Shown here: positions 12,701-27,700 of the stretch, one piece after another
Position numbering within the stretch: the first letter of the stretch is position 1
Layout: every line of letters begins with the position of its first letter
Source of the DNA: Gigantopelta aegis
Taxonomy: Eukaryota; Mollusca; Gastropoda; Neomphalida; Peltospiridae
Assembly (NCBI RefSeq): GCF_016097555.1
Contig: NC_054708.1
Coordinates: 2,318,558-2,382,557 of the forward strand
DNA length: 64,000 nt
Direction: 5' to 3'
Program-made: the position numbers and the translations under genes
Notes under the pieces: model-generated
What the model was told of the DNA's origin: nothing
Seen by the model: the letters and a program-made list of their open reading frames with translations, nothing else
Databases searched by the model: none

Positions 12701-15700
12701 GACAAAAACAACAAAACAACAGCTGAAAAATGATGAAGTCAACCATCTCACTATTAAGTATTCACTGTGAAACTGTACACAGCCTAAGAATACACCTTCA
12801 GGGCTTCTAGTCTGTGGTAGCCCCACTCCCTTGGCTAGTGATATTCAATGTTTGGCTAGTAAACAACTACTACCACCATGCCCAACTAGTGAAACAAAAA
12901 GTTTTCAAATGCTGCATTTACAATTAAGTCTATTTTGTAAATATAACTATCTTGCCCTCCCCCATATCTAACTTTTTTTAAAAGCTGTATCTCCTTCTTT
13001 AGGTGACATATTTAATTATTACTATTAGTAAAATTGTATTTACTTTAAGCAGGGCTAGTGAATTTTTAATCGTGGTTAGTAAAATTTAAAAATCACTGAT
13101 CCCATGGCTAGTGGATTTTATAAAAATTCTAGAAGCCCTGCACTTTTAATTTCCAATATAGTATAAAACTAGCACAAGTCCATTCTTTACCCATTTAAAC
13201 AGCCCCGTACCAGATACCAGCAGGACAACACTCACCAAGGGGTTCAGCTATCTCCTCTTTAAATATTTGTGACAGGTTCCTGTGTTTGGGGTCAGCCTTC
13301 TGTGCTAGAGTGCCCACGTAATAGCCAATTGTGACTGCGTGATAGCCATGAGCTGTGCCTGTAAGTAAACACCACACAGTATGGTCAACCTGTTACTTAT
13401 AATAAAACACCGCCTTACTTGTCAGGACAGACAAGTGCTTATTTCGAACTTTTTATAAGATGAACAGAAAAAAAATCTGGGAATTAAAAAAAAATGGAAA
13501 CTTATATAATTTATTATTGTTTCATAAAGCAAATATTTACATACAAATGAATTCTGTTGCTTGCAACTTTCTTTAATTGTATTACTGTACACTTCAAAAT
13601 ACTGATTATAAACAGTGGTGAAGACCATGAACTATTGGCCAGTGTGGTAACTCTAAAACAGCTACTGCGAGTCAGACAAAGTTGAATGGAACTCCTCGAC
13701 AAACTGACCTGGAACCCAGTGAGGAGTCTGGTCTTCTAAAAGTCGGACAACTTCCTTTGGGCGGTGAATAAAATCCAACAACGAAATCTTCTCCCCACCA
13801 AATGACAATAATCCTGCCTGCAAATATGAAAAAAAGAAGATATTTCAATTAATCTAATAATATATAAAACTGCATACCATACCATACCATACCATACCAT
13901 ACCATACACATGCACACACATATATATAGCTGTTTGAATTAAGACTTAAAAAAACTATTTAAAACATAGAGCTAATTTTATTTGAAGTTAATTTAACCCA
14001 TACCTGATGACTAAGTAGGATTTCCACTGTTATATTTTCTTTCCCATTTTTTCCAAATTCTGGCCAGTAGTATGAGACACGCTTCTCGTATTGAATCCAA
14101 CCTCTGGAAATACAGGAACATCACTAAAGAACTGCATGCCATGTGATGTAGGCATATTTAATGAATATACAATGTTAATGTACTGATCAACTTTACATAA
14201 TATCAGGGAACATTTTGTTCAGTATCGCGTCGCAATTCACTATGCAAGTTTCAGAGATAGCTACATAATTTTAAAACATTAAACAGTAGTTGCTAATTAA
14301 TTTTCAATTAAATGTTCCCAGAATATATTCAAATGAAAAAGACTATACACACCTAATTTACATAAACAGCGGTACAGGTCAACATTTATTACAACAAAAA
14401 CAGTCTATACTTAAATTCCACAGATGAATAAAAAATATATTATCTGTTATTAGAGTGTAGGTTTATTTAAAAATAAATACAATGTATTTTGAGTTACTAA
14501 CTGGGGAGTTTAAAGAGTAGTATGTTTAAAACAAATTATGAAAAGTAACATTTTCTGTAGTTTCTGTAGAATCTACAGCACACCGAGTTTAGGAATACAG
14601 TTTGTTTTGTTTAAAGACACCACTACAGCACATTGATGAATTAATCATCGGCTGTTGGATGTCACATATTGGGTCATTTTCACATAGATGAAGTGTGTTT
14701 TGTTTAAAGACACCACTACAGCACATTGATTAATTAATCATCGGCTGTTGGATGTCACATATTGGGTCATTTTCACATAGATGAAGTGTGTTTTGTTTAA
14801 AGACACCACTACAGCACATTGATTAATTAATCATCGGCTGTTGGATGTCACATATTGGGTCATTTTCACATAGATGAAGTGTGTTTTGTTTAAAGACACC
14901 ACTACAGCACATTGATTAATTAATCATCGGCTATTGGATGTCACATATTGGGTCATTTTCACATAGATAAAGTGTGTTTCGTTTAAAGACACCACTACAG
15001 CACATTGATTAATTAATCATCGGCTGGATGTCACATATTGTCATTTTCACATAGATAAAGTGTGTTTCGTTTAAAGACACGTTTAAAGACACCACTCGTT
15101 TAAAGACACCACTACAGCACATTGATTAATTAATCATCGGCTATTGGATGTCACATATTGGGTCATTTTCACATAGATGAAGTGTGTTTCGTTTAAAGAC
15201 ACCACTACAGCACATTGATTAATTAATCATCGGCTATTGGATGTCACATATTGGGTCATTTTCACATAGATGAAGTGTGTTTCGTTTAAAGACACCACTA
15301 CAGCACATTGATTAATTAATCATCGGCTATTGGATGTCACATATTGGGTCATTTTCACATAGATAAAGTGTGTTTCGTTTAAAGACACCACTACAGCACA
15401 TTGATTAATTAATCATCGGCTATTGGATGTCACATATTGGGTCATTTTCACATAGATGAAGTGTGTTTCGTTTAAAGACACCACTACAGCACATTGATTA
15501 ATTAATCATCGGCTATTGGATGTCACATATTGGGTCATTTTCACATAGATGAAGTGTGTTTCGTTTAAAGACACCACTACAGCACATTGATGAATTAATC
15601 ATCGGCTATTGGATGTCACATATTGGGTCATTTTCACATAGATGAAGTGTGTTTTGTTTAACGACACCACTACAGCACATTGATGAATTAATCATCGGCT

Positions 15701-18700
15701 ATTGGATGTCACATATTGGGTCATTTTCACATAGATGAAGTGTGTTTTGTTTAAAGACACCACTACAGCACATTGATGAATTAATCATCGGCTATTGGAT
15801 GTCACATATTGGGTCATTTTCACATAGATAAAGTGTGTTTTGTTTAAAGACACCACTACAGCACATTGATTAATTAATCATCGGCTATTGGATGTCACAT
15901 ATTGGGTCATTTTCACATAGATGAAGTGTGTTTTGTTTAAAGACACCACTACAGCACATTGATTAATTAATCATCGGCTATTGGATGTCACATATTGGGT
16001 CATTTTCACATAGATGAAGTGTGTTTCGTTTAAAGACACCACTACAGCACATTGATTAATTAATCATCGGCTATTGGATGTCACATATTGGGTCATTTTC
16101 ACATAGATGAAGTGTGTTTCGTTTAAAGACACCACTACAGCACATTGATTAATTAATCATCGGCTATTGGATGTCACATATTGGGTCATTTTCACATAGA
16201 TGAAGTGTGTTTTTTGTTTAAAGACACCACTACAGCACATTGATTAATTAATCATCGGCTATTGGATGTCACATATTGGGTATTGGATGTCACATATTGG
16301 GTCATTTTCACATAGATGAAGTGTGTTTTGTTTAAAGACACCACTACAGCACATTGATGAATTAATCATCGGCTATTGGATGTCACATATTGGGTCATTT
16401 TCACATAGATGAAGTGTGTTTTGTTTAAAGACACCACTACAGCACATTGATGAATTAATCATCGGCTATTGGATGTCACATATTGGGTCATTTTCACATA
16501 GATGAAGTGTGTTTTGTTTAAAGACACCACTACAGCACATTGATGAATTAATCATCGGCTATTGGATGTCACATATTGGGTCATTTTCACATAGATGAAG
16601 TGTGTTTTGTTTAAAGACGACACCACTACAGCACATTGATGAATTAATCATCGGCTATTGGATGTCACATATTGGGTCATTTTCACATAGATGAAGTGTG
16701 TTTTGTTTAAAGACACCACTACAGCACATTGATGAATTAATCATCGGCTATTGGATGTCACATATTGGGTCATTTTCACATAGATAAAGTGTGTTTTGTT
16801 TAAAGACACCACTACAGCACATTGATTAATTAATCATCGGCTATTGGATGTCACATATTGGGTCATTTTCACATAGATGAAGTGTGTTTTGTTTAAAGAC
16901 ACCACTACAGCACATTGATTAATTAATCATCGGCTATTGGATGTCACATATTGGGTCATTTTCACATAGATAAAGTGTGTTTTGTTTAAAGACACCACTA
17001 CAGCACATTGATTAATTAATCATCGGCTACAGCACATTGGATGTTACATATTGGGTCATTTTCACATAGATGAAGTGTGTTTTGTTTAAAGACACCACTA
17101 CAGCACATTGATTAATTAATCATCGGCTATTGGATGTCACATATTGGGTCATTTTCACATAGATGAAGTGTGTTTTGTTTAAAGACACCACTACAGCACA
17201 TTGATTAATTAATCATCGGCTATTGGATGTCACATATTGGGTAATTTTCACATAGATGAAGTGTGTTTTGTTTAACGACACCAGTACAGCACATTGATGA
17301 ATTAATCATCGGCTATTGGATGTCACATATTGGGTCATTTTCACATAGATGAAGTGTGTTTTGTTTAAAGACACCACTACAGCACATTGATTAATTAATC
17401 ATCGGCTATTGGATGTCACATATTGGGTCATTTTCACATACTCTTAGAGGAAACCTGCTACATTTTTCCATTTGTAGCAAGGGATCTTTTATATGCACCA
17501 TCCCGCAGACAGGATGGCACATACCACAGCCTTTTATATACCAGTCGTTGTGCGCTGGCTGGAAGGAGAAATAATCCAATGTGCCCAATGATGAGGACTG
17601 ATTTGATCCCAGACCAACCACGCATCAAGTTTGAGCTTTACCACTGGGCTACATCATGCCCCTTGAATTTAAAGAGAAACATTTGTTAAATAATTATAAA
17701 AAGGTAAATTTTCTGTAGTTGTGTGTTCAGTGAACACATGCAGACCACAGGATTTCAAATTTCACGAAAAACACTTTTTCGGTTCTGTGCCTTGTGATCA
17801 TTGGAACCCATCACAAACTGTTTTTAAAAAGATTATTACAGTATATATAAATATACATTACTTTCGTGGAACAATTGTACTCTGACTCATAATAAAAAAT
17901 AAAAAGTCATATAATAAACATGGGAAACAAGATTTTGGTTCCATGATTATATATCAAAAGCCTGACAGGTAATATCTACAGCACACTGAGTACAGGAATA
18001 ATTGAGCCATATTTTGGTTTTACTCGTCATCTAACTGTTGACCACCTTGGCAATGGTGAGTGCAGAGACGCTCTATAAGTGAGCCATGTTTTAGTTTTAC
18101 TCGTCACCTACCTGTCGACCATCTTGGCGATGGCGAGTGTGAAGACGCCACCTACCTGTCGACCATCTTGGCGATGGCGAGTGTGGAGACGCCACCTACC
18201 TGTCGACCATCTTGGCGATGGCGAGTGTGGAGACGCCACCTACCTGTCGACCATCTTGGCGATGGCGAGTGTGGAGACGCCACCTACCTGTCGACCATCT
18301 TGGCGATGGCGAGTGGGGAGACGCCACCTACCTGTCGACCATCTTGGCGATGGTGAGTGCGGAGACGCCACCTACCTGTCGACCATCTTGGCGATTGTGA
18401 GTGCGGAGACGCCACCTACCTGTCGACCATCTTGGCGATGGTGAGGGCGGAGACGCTCTTGGTGACGGAGAATGCCAGTGACAGTGTGTCGTTCTCCCAC
18501 GGCTGCTGAGACTCGACATCGGCGTACCCGCCCCACATGTCGACGATCACCTCACCGTTGTAGTATGCAGCAAACGAGCCGCCTTTCTCTTTCCCACTTT
18601 GTACATTCTGCCTGCAGCAAACAAACAAGATATCATCATAGATCATCTACTGTGAAACCTGTCTAAACTGGACCCTCAACAAACCGGAATCATGTTAAAA

Positions 18701-21700
18701 CGGACCAAGTTTCGTGGTCCCAAATTGTTTTTAAATTTTAAAATGCGACCCTCTAAACACTGAATCCTGTCTAAATGAGACAAATAGTAGGTCCCCGGTC
18801 TCATCCGGTTTTATAAGACAGGTTTCACTGTTTATGATATTAATGTCTTACTTAAATATTAATACAATCAATGAATGCTGCAGAGACATACGATTTCTTT
18901 AAAATCATAAAATCATTTCATGGTTATTCCATGTGAAAACTTAATATGACCAGAGTATGATTTTTTTTTTCTAAAGTCATTAGTCACAGGGCTAGTGGAT
19001 TTGTAAATTCCACTAGCCCACCAAAATAAAGCACTAACCCAAATTTTTTATCAATTACAACAAACTTTATGTGAAGCTGAAAAATTATGTTTCAAGGAAC
19101 CCAAACCCTATAGTACCTAAAAACCCAAGTGACCTGTTTTCATCTCTTTTTTTTTGATGTACACGAGTGTAATTACTTTTTTAATTTGTTTTTAGTATTA
19201 TTAGTATAGGTATTATTTAGTGAAACTTTATCTCAACCTGTAGAGGTGAATGAAGTTTAAAAAATAAATTAGTAACTTTTAAAAACTGTATGGCCTACCC
19301 TATTTCGTTACATTTGATCCTAAACCATTGTCCAGTTTTCACCCCACTCCCCACCCCCTTATCCGGAGTGGGTAAGTAATTTAACAAACTCCTCTCTCTA
19401 ATCACCCCAAACAAAATAATTAAATGCACAATACAATGTAACACAATAATACATGGTCTTTTGTTCAGTGTATTTGGTAGTGAATTGTCACCAGGAACGG
19501 TGATGTCAATTGCTCAAATAGCCTACAGGGCAATATATCCCATGTCAGACACATGTCAACAAATATATTGGCAAGAATTAACTCATTAATTAATAGACAA
19601 AGAAACCCCAACATTATTTTGTACAGGTGTGAAATGTTAACAGAACAGAACAGAACAGGACTTTATTACACTCAGGCGTTATGCAACGGCGTAAAAGGAA
19701 CATACATATTCTGATTTTGACAAGATGGTTAACAGGAGGATAAAAATAATAGGAATTACTGAAAAAACTACACACAAATAAATAATGAAATTCGTCTCCT
19801 ATGTCGTTTTCTTCACAAATAGTACAAAGTCTATCTTCTAATAGAACTGTATTCCAATGGCCAGTCTCAACAGGTAAATAATGGTTAGAAGTCCTAAATT
19901 TTATCATAACAGTCCATAATTTTTCAGGAATAATATTAAGATAATTTTCAAAATTTAATTGGTCTTTAAAATATTCATAGGTTTTACCTCTTGATGATTC
20001 TGAAATATTATTTTTCCATGTTTGTAAATACTTCTCATTTTGTCGTATGCTAATTTGTTGTGATAGCCATTTTACCGATAGAAAGGTTTGTGATAGCCAT
20101 ATATTACTCATTCCTAGATGATCTAAAATACTTTTAACAGCAGCAATCCAGTTATAGTTAGTTCCATTGCTAATATGGTCTCTCATCATTGATGTGTATA
20201 ATAATAGAGATAGTTTAGATTGTTTCCCCAAAATAACTTGTGCCCAATAATAAATTAATCTTTTGTGGATAGTCAACTCGACTGGCATTCTACCAAGTTC
20301 ACCATATAACATGCAAACTGGGGTAGCTTTTTTACAGGGAGAATATGTCTAATAAAATTGATTTGACCAGAGTTATAGATGTCATTGTTTTCGAATCCCC
20401 ATATTTCACATCCATATAATAATATTGGCAGAACCATCGAGTCAAACATTTTGAGGTTACATTCTATTGATAGATGGCGATCTTTTGCTTTTGCCAGAAA
20501 TACATAGCCTTTGTTGCCTGTTGTTTAAGTCTAATCTTAGTATTTTTGAATTTATTTAGTTTAGTAAAAATGGCACCTAAATATTTGTATTCTTTGACAT
20601 TTTCGAGAGTAGTTTTTCCAATCTTAAAAGTATATTTATAATCTTTAGAATTTCCATTAAAAATTAAGACTTGTTTTTGTAGTATTTATTTTAAGTTTCC
20701 AAATATTACAATATTGATAGAATATATTTAACGTGTGTTGTAAATTGACCGCACTTGTTGCTAGTAAAGCAGTATCGTCAGCGTACAATAAGCAAATAAG
20801 ATGTATTCCAATGTCTAGTGTGTTATTTTTATTATCTGCGATGGAAGAAACACCTTCACAACCGTGGTTAAGTAAATAGTTTTCTAGATCATTTAGATAT
20901 AGGGAAAATAAAATCAGGGATAAATTTTCACCTTGATGTACACCATTATGGCATGCGAATAATGGTGATTTCTTGTTATTTACAAATATTAATGATTTTA
21001 AACCTTGATACATTTGATATATGATTCTAAAGAATTTACCATTTATGTTATTTTCTAGTAACTTGTGCCATAGATGTGCTCTTGGGATCATATCGAAAGC
21101 TTTTTCAAAATCCACAAATGCACAATATAGGTTTTTTTTCTTTCTTTTTTCAGGATATCAATTAGTGAATGAAGTGTAAATAAGTGATCTATCGTCGAAT
21201 AACCTCTGCGGAAAGCAGCCCGGGCTTCGCTCATAAAATCATTTTCTTCAATAAACTTTGAACAGCAACATAGTAATGTAATTGGTCGATAGTTTTCAGG
21301 GCATGAACTACTACTTTATTTTTAAAGATTGGTATAATTATTCCAGTCAGCCATTCTTCTGGATACACACTATGGTCTAAAAGTATATTAAAGAGTTTAA
21401 CATAGAATGGGAGCAATAAATGGGCTGTCGATTTAATATATTCGTTAATTATTTTATCTACACCTGCTGCTTTATTGTTTTTTAGTTGTTTTATTGATTT
21501 TAGTATTTCGTACTCGCTGAATCTTCCATTTATGATATCATCGTTGCTTACTTGGTCTACGAGATCATCAATATTTATGTCGGGCACTGTATCAGCCGAT
21601 AGGTCCTTATTTAATTCACTGAAATAATTAAAGAAGTCTTCAACCGGTGGTACATTTTCTGTCCTGCTTTTTGTCTCTTTAAATATTTTATAGAATTCTT

Positions 21701-24700
21701 TGGGGTCATTTGTTTTTAATAGCCTCATGTTCTGCTCTGTTTTAAATTTGTAATGAGAATAAGATTTAAATATATATTTTTTATAGCATTTACTTGCGTT
21801 TGTTACGTTCATTTTATTTGCTATAGTTTTGTTTCGAGAAACATTTTTTTGCCTCAAAATATTTTGTTTGTAGAAGCTTGCACCATTTACTGAACCAGGG
21901 TCACTTATTATCTGGCGAAGTGCCAGATCTATGTTTACGTGTTGACACGTGACCGAATGTTAAGATGGCCAAGTCTAAAAATAGCTTGTTCAGCGTGTCG
22001 ACTGTTTGGTTTACACGTGTTGGGATACTGATAGATTCATTATCGAGAATTACTGATAGTGACTGAAGTAAGTTTGTATTGATATTGCTAAGAAATTCTT
22101 CACTTTTATTGGCATTCCATTTATGGATATTAATTGACTCCAAATCGTCATTTACACATTGGTTATGTTTAGTTTGTATGTCATGGTCTGTCTGAATCTT
22201 ACAGGTAAGTACAACTGCACAGTGGATATCTGAAAAGAGTGGGTCAAAATTACACACTTCTAAGTCAATGACAGATTTAAACATGTGGTGAGTACCAATA
22301 ACATAATCAATCAAACTACAATCTTTACTGGTGACTGCACCTATATTTTTATCTTTTCCGCATCTACCATTGAGGATATATATATTATTATGTTTGCACA
22401 AATCAAGAAGTTTGAGACCATGGCTGTTAACCTTACCCTTATTCTGGCTTGCTCTGTCCCTGGGTACATTTAAAGTATCAAGCTTTGCTATATCATTTAA
22501 AAAGGTTTCCATGTCAACATTATCAATATATATAGTATTATGATCATCAAGTGTAGTGTAATCGGGCAAACATCTAGTTCTTGCATTAAAATCACCTATT
22601 AGGAGCAGAGGTTTTCCTGGTTCTGTCATTTGGGAAATTTCATTTTCAACAATATCAAAAGTATCAACTTTTAAGTATGGTGAGCCAATTGGGGGAATAT
22701 ACACAACACCAGCAGTTACGCTATTACCTATACACTCTTTGTCTAAAATACTAAACCATGAAATATACTGCGAGTTATTTTTTACATTTATTTTAAATAG
22801 GTTGGTCAGTTCATTTCTTACACCAATAACGATACCACCAGATGATCTTTTACCTTTTCTGTTATTGAAATGTAGAGTGTAACCTGGGATTAACTGTGAT
22901 AAGCAATCACTTTCATCTGTTTTACTTTCAGTAAAGCATAGAATATCATATTGTGAGACAAAATTTAGAAAGTCAGGTATAACCAATTTGTTTCTTAAGC
23001 CACAGACATTTAAACTGAGTATTTTTAAGTAAATACAGTTGTGTTTCATATTGGTATAGTCTATTATGTTATCAGTGGTTTGGGAATTATATACAGTGTA
23101 AGATGAAGCCTGGCTGTTTACAAAATAACTAAGGTTAGGTACATGGGTATCACTGGTAGGTTCAATAGCAAAACAGTGGGGGGTTACATGGCTATTTACA
23201 ACATATGTATGCTTTGCTTTAAGGAGATGTACATCACTGATCACTGTACTGGGCTGTCTATATCCACTTGTATTACTGTGGTGGGTCTCACAATTTATTT
23301 GTCTATTTACATTGTATATATAGGTGGATTCGTGTGCAAGTACATCATTGGTCTCAACATGTTCACTTGTGCTAAAATTTGGGGTCATATTTGTTACAAA
23401 CCAAACTGCTACAGGTCAAGTCGGCTCTATTATTGTGTTCCTTGATTGCCAACATTCCTATCGGAAGTAAGCGATAAATTAGAATCAATAGAAAGATAAG
23501 ACAAACACAGTAATTTTAAACATGACTGGGGTTGTACTTCAGATATCCTACTAGCCTGTTTATTAATATGGACTGGCGATTCACACACATTTTTTACCTT
23601 GTTTACATGTGCGAGATTTTACTACTATGTAACTTGTACAACCAATCAAAACACGCATTTTATTATAGACGTTTCCTGTCCATGAAACTTGATAGTGAAA
23701 AGAAAACAAAGTCTGCATCGTGTGTGTTGTTTTAACTGACGATGTAGAAACGTCTTGTTACTGCATTTTGTAGAAATCTAGTTGAATATTAATATATACT
23801 TATTGATTTGTTGATTGTATGCGATGACCAATGTCAGAAAAACATTTATCAAATGTATGTTAGTGGAGGAAAAATATTTTGAGCTAGCAGTGTTTTTTTG
23901 GGCTGTTTTTTTTAGTCACTAGCCCATCAGGCTACTGGTTTTGCATTTGTGAATAGTCCTGTGTTAAAAAAGCACTAGCCCCGGGCCTTGGGCTAGCAGA
24001 TTTGTCGAACTCTGATATGACTCTTTGTAGTATTGTACAGAGCAGGTGTTTGCACAGGGCGATGGTTTAGGAGCTCGAAACCCCTCCCTGTTAAAACAAA
24101 TTTTCTTTTTAAAACTCTGGGGGGGGTTTTGGGGGGAAGGGGGGAAGCATATTACTCCCTTCCCCTATAAACTTTGCTCGGCAGACTTTATATTCTTGCA
24201 CATGCTCTTTCACAGGTAGTTGCATCATATTTTAAAATAAATAATTTTTGTTGTTCCATGTGAAAACTTTATATGACCCTCTGTATTGTTTCTATTTGAA
24301 CGGGACCAGTGATCAATGTGGCACTGTTTTGTTTGACCATTTTACACAATGAACTGCCTTGCTACATATAATAAATTATTATAATACATTAAACATTAAC
24401 AATGACAGGGTGCAACAATTTACCCAATACTACCCAATACTTACCCAATACTTACCCAATACCACTATTATTATTATTTAGAACCCCTAAACCTGGATAT
24501 TAGTTACACGTGTTGTTTGCGGTGAATTGTATACACCTAAGACTCCAGTACGTTGACTTACTTCCCTTCGTTTACCCTTCTATAATACGAATAATTTTTA
24601 TAAAATAAAAAAAAGAGGTAAGTATAAAAAAAATATATAATTCTAATCTTGATGATATGCACAATTTTTATCACATTACTGTGATCAGAAAACATTAAAA

Positions 24701-27700
24701 CCCCCCACAAAAAACCCAAATAATTACAACAGGTGTGAGAAAAATAAAAATACATTTTTGAAGTGTCTGCCAAATCCGGTACAAGACCTTTAGTCATTAG
24801 ATATTATATATTTACATTACCAGTTTATTAGATGCAGTTTTTGAGCGGGCAAGTCTAAAAATATTTTTAAAAGATATTTTTTAATAAATTATTTACTTAG
24901 GCCCTAAGTGGAAAGGCCTCAATTTGTCGTTTCACCAATTAAGACCAAACATTATTTGCTTCTGGGTTCTTTGTAGTTAGTATTTCATGATGTATTGAAT
25001 ACGAATCTGACTCATGGGTATTTGTGGGCCTGTTTGCAAGCATAATCTAGGCTAATTACTGTCGATATTAACTTAAATAAGCTCACCGCTTTATTGTATG
25101 CAATACTTGACCAATTACGAAACTCAGTTTGGAACAATTGGAAGGGGCTTGTGTGAAATAGAAGTTTCATAATATAGTTTACTTAGGATTTAATAGGCCT
25201 GCTCATCATACTGTGATACTCTTAATTCAATAAATATACGTGACTGGCATAACAGCAAGTGGTCAGCCCAAGAGAGGAATATCTTTGATGATTGAAACAA
25301 GATTATGAGACTATATTTAACCTTTCTATTAACAAATGAAAATGTGGCATGCATATCAACCAATCAGAATTCAAATGTAGCGCATACATAAAATGATGTA
25401 CCTTCCAAAAACATTGCTTTACCTATTTATATTTGTCTCTGACTTATTCAAGTATGGCTCCACGCAAAATTCGAAAGAAAGTTGAATATCCATGTGGTTC
25501 TTGCCGCACAGAGTGCGGAGAAACTAACTGTCTTTATTGTGAAACATGCGAACATTGGTTTAATAGTCATTGTGAAGATATTAGTGCTAACAATTTAAAG
25601 GAGTTAGCCCTTTTACCCGAATCCTACATATGCACTAGTCGTTTATCTGATGGCACTTTTTTTGCAAATTTGCGAAATTGGCCTCTGTAATATCCATTGA
25701 CATGTCATGTTTACATCTATGCTGAAGACGATTTATGAGGAAATATTGAAAGGTCCATTTGCTTCAGTTTACATTTAACTACATGCAGTTTTCTGCTGTC
25801 TGCCATTTTGGTTTTTTATGGAATACTCTTCAAGAGGGGTGAAAGACTCTAAAATATTAATATAAAATCAATGATCTCTAGTGGTATCTTTAAACAATCA
25901 AATAATATTAATAATAATAAAATAATATGACGTCATCACATTTGCATTTATATCATAACATGTTATTACATTCAACGGTTTTGTTAGATTAAGTCATATC
26001 CTTTCACCCCTCTTGTCGAATATTCCATAAAAAGTCAAAATGGCAGCCGGCACAAAATTACATGCTTTTTTGCCCTATACGATCTCAGCGAAGTCGATAC
26101 AGGTGACATGGTTATCATCTAGTATGTGGAATCCATGCCATTGTAATTGTATTTTCAAGATTTCTGTCTGGACAAAATGTGGGTAAAATCTAACGAAAAA
26201 TAAAGGTAGGAGCAATTTATTGTAGTTGTCCACATTTTGTTTCGGACTTTACGTTTAAGTCTACAACCTTGTTGCCTGTTAGGTGACTATTACGACAAAA
26301 TTATGGGTAAAATTATTTTTATATACCAAATTTTGCATACTAGTACCACCCAAATACATAGGGGCGAAACGACTCATAATGGAGGACGAAATGACTCATT
26401 CTAAGGGCGAAATGACTCGGGGCGAACGGGAACAAGGGCGAAACGACTCGGGGTCGAATAGGAATAAGGGCGAAACGACCTGGATTCCTTGGGTAGTATT
26501 GGGTAAATCGTCGCACCGCAATGACATAGGCCCCTATCGGTAAGGAAAGAATGACAGCATAGTCACCTCAGCACAGGTTGACAAAATGTGCATTTCTAAA
26601 CTAAAATGCACACTTTAGCATATTTGTTTCAGTGATGTCTTTCCACATGCTCACATTCTCCTATCAAGTTGCGGCTATATCATGATTCTGTCCCGTCAAA
26701 TAAATATACGGGAATATTTGTATTACTTAAAATAATTTCATAATGAAATGATGTCAGTTTTCATACATTATATATTGTTACCATTAAATTATGTATTGTG
26801 TACAATTTATCGATTAGTAGAACCTTTTACAAAAAAAATTATGTATTTTATGTAATAAAAATATTTCATTTTATTAGTTTTTGTTGTTGTGCATTCATTT
26901 ATCGTTTGTTGTGTTAATTATAAATTTTTTATTGTTTAAATATAATTAAAATATAAAAATATATTTCATGAATTTGTATGTTATTATGGGTTTATTAGTT
27001 CATTAATTTTTCCGGTTCTGCCAGTTTGTTGTTGGGCTGTTGTATCATTAAACATTTATTTTAATAAATATACTTTTCATTCTTTTAACATTTAAATATT
27101 TATCTGAAGTCTTCTTCTGTTTAAAAATGTTCTATAAATTTTATTTTTTTCTGTGTAACGGGCCACCTAATTCTGCAAAGGACCATTAATTAGTTCCCCA
27201 CATTCGATATATATAGTGTCACTTACTACATAATTTTCAATATATAACGTACATTCTTTCAATGTTAACGATGTATATAAAGTGTATTAAAAGAAAATAC
27301 ATTAAAAATGTGTTAAACATATAAACACGGGATATAATGACAAACATTATATGTCACTTAATCGGCTACCGTCTACACGTGGACTTTTAAAGGAACATCG
27401 AAGGTAGCTGTTTATAATAGTCATAGTTTCACTTTAGTATAGTGCAAGACATGAAATGAAAACACACAAAATTAAGTAACACATCAACTTTTATTTACAC
27501 TGGCCACGAAATAAGAGACAAATACAATTATAACGAATTAGGTTGGTTTTAGCAATTAAAATTAAATCCATCCACTGAAAAATTAACACTCTAGCCTTGA
27601 CGCCTAAACAAACAACGATCAGAATTTGGACAAGCGAAACCAACACTACAAAAGTAATAACGTAGGAAAAACATGATCTTGATCTACTCAATATAAATTT

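Noticed and set aside
18060..18519. Open frames of 60-121 codons on both strands
   Set aside because: Products of the 44-bp repeat copied from exon 2.
3573..18611. Beta-lactamase gene as bacterial contamination or resistance gene
   Set aside because: It has seven GT-AG introns filled with host repeats, a membrane anchor and the animal family's signature motifs.
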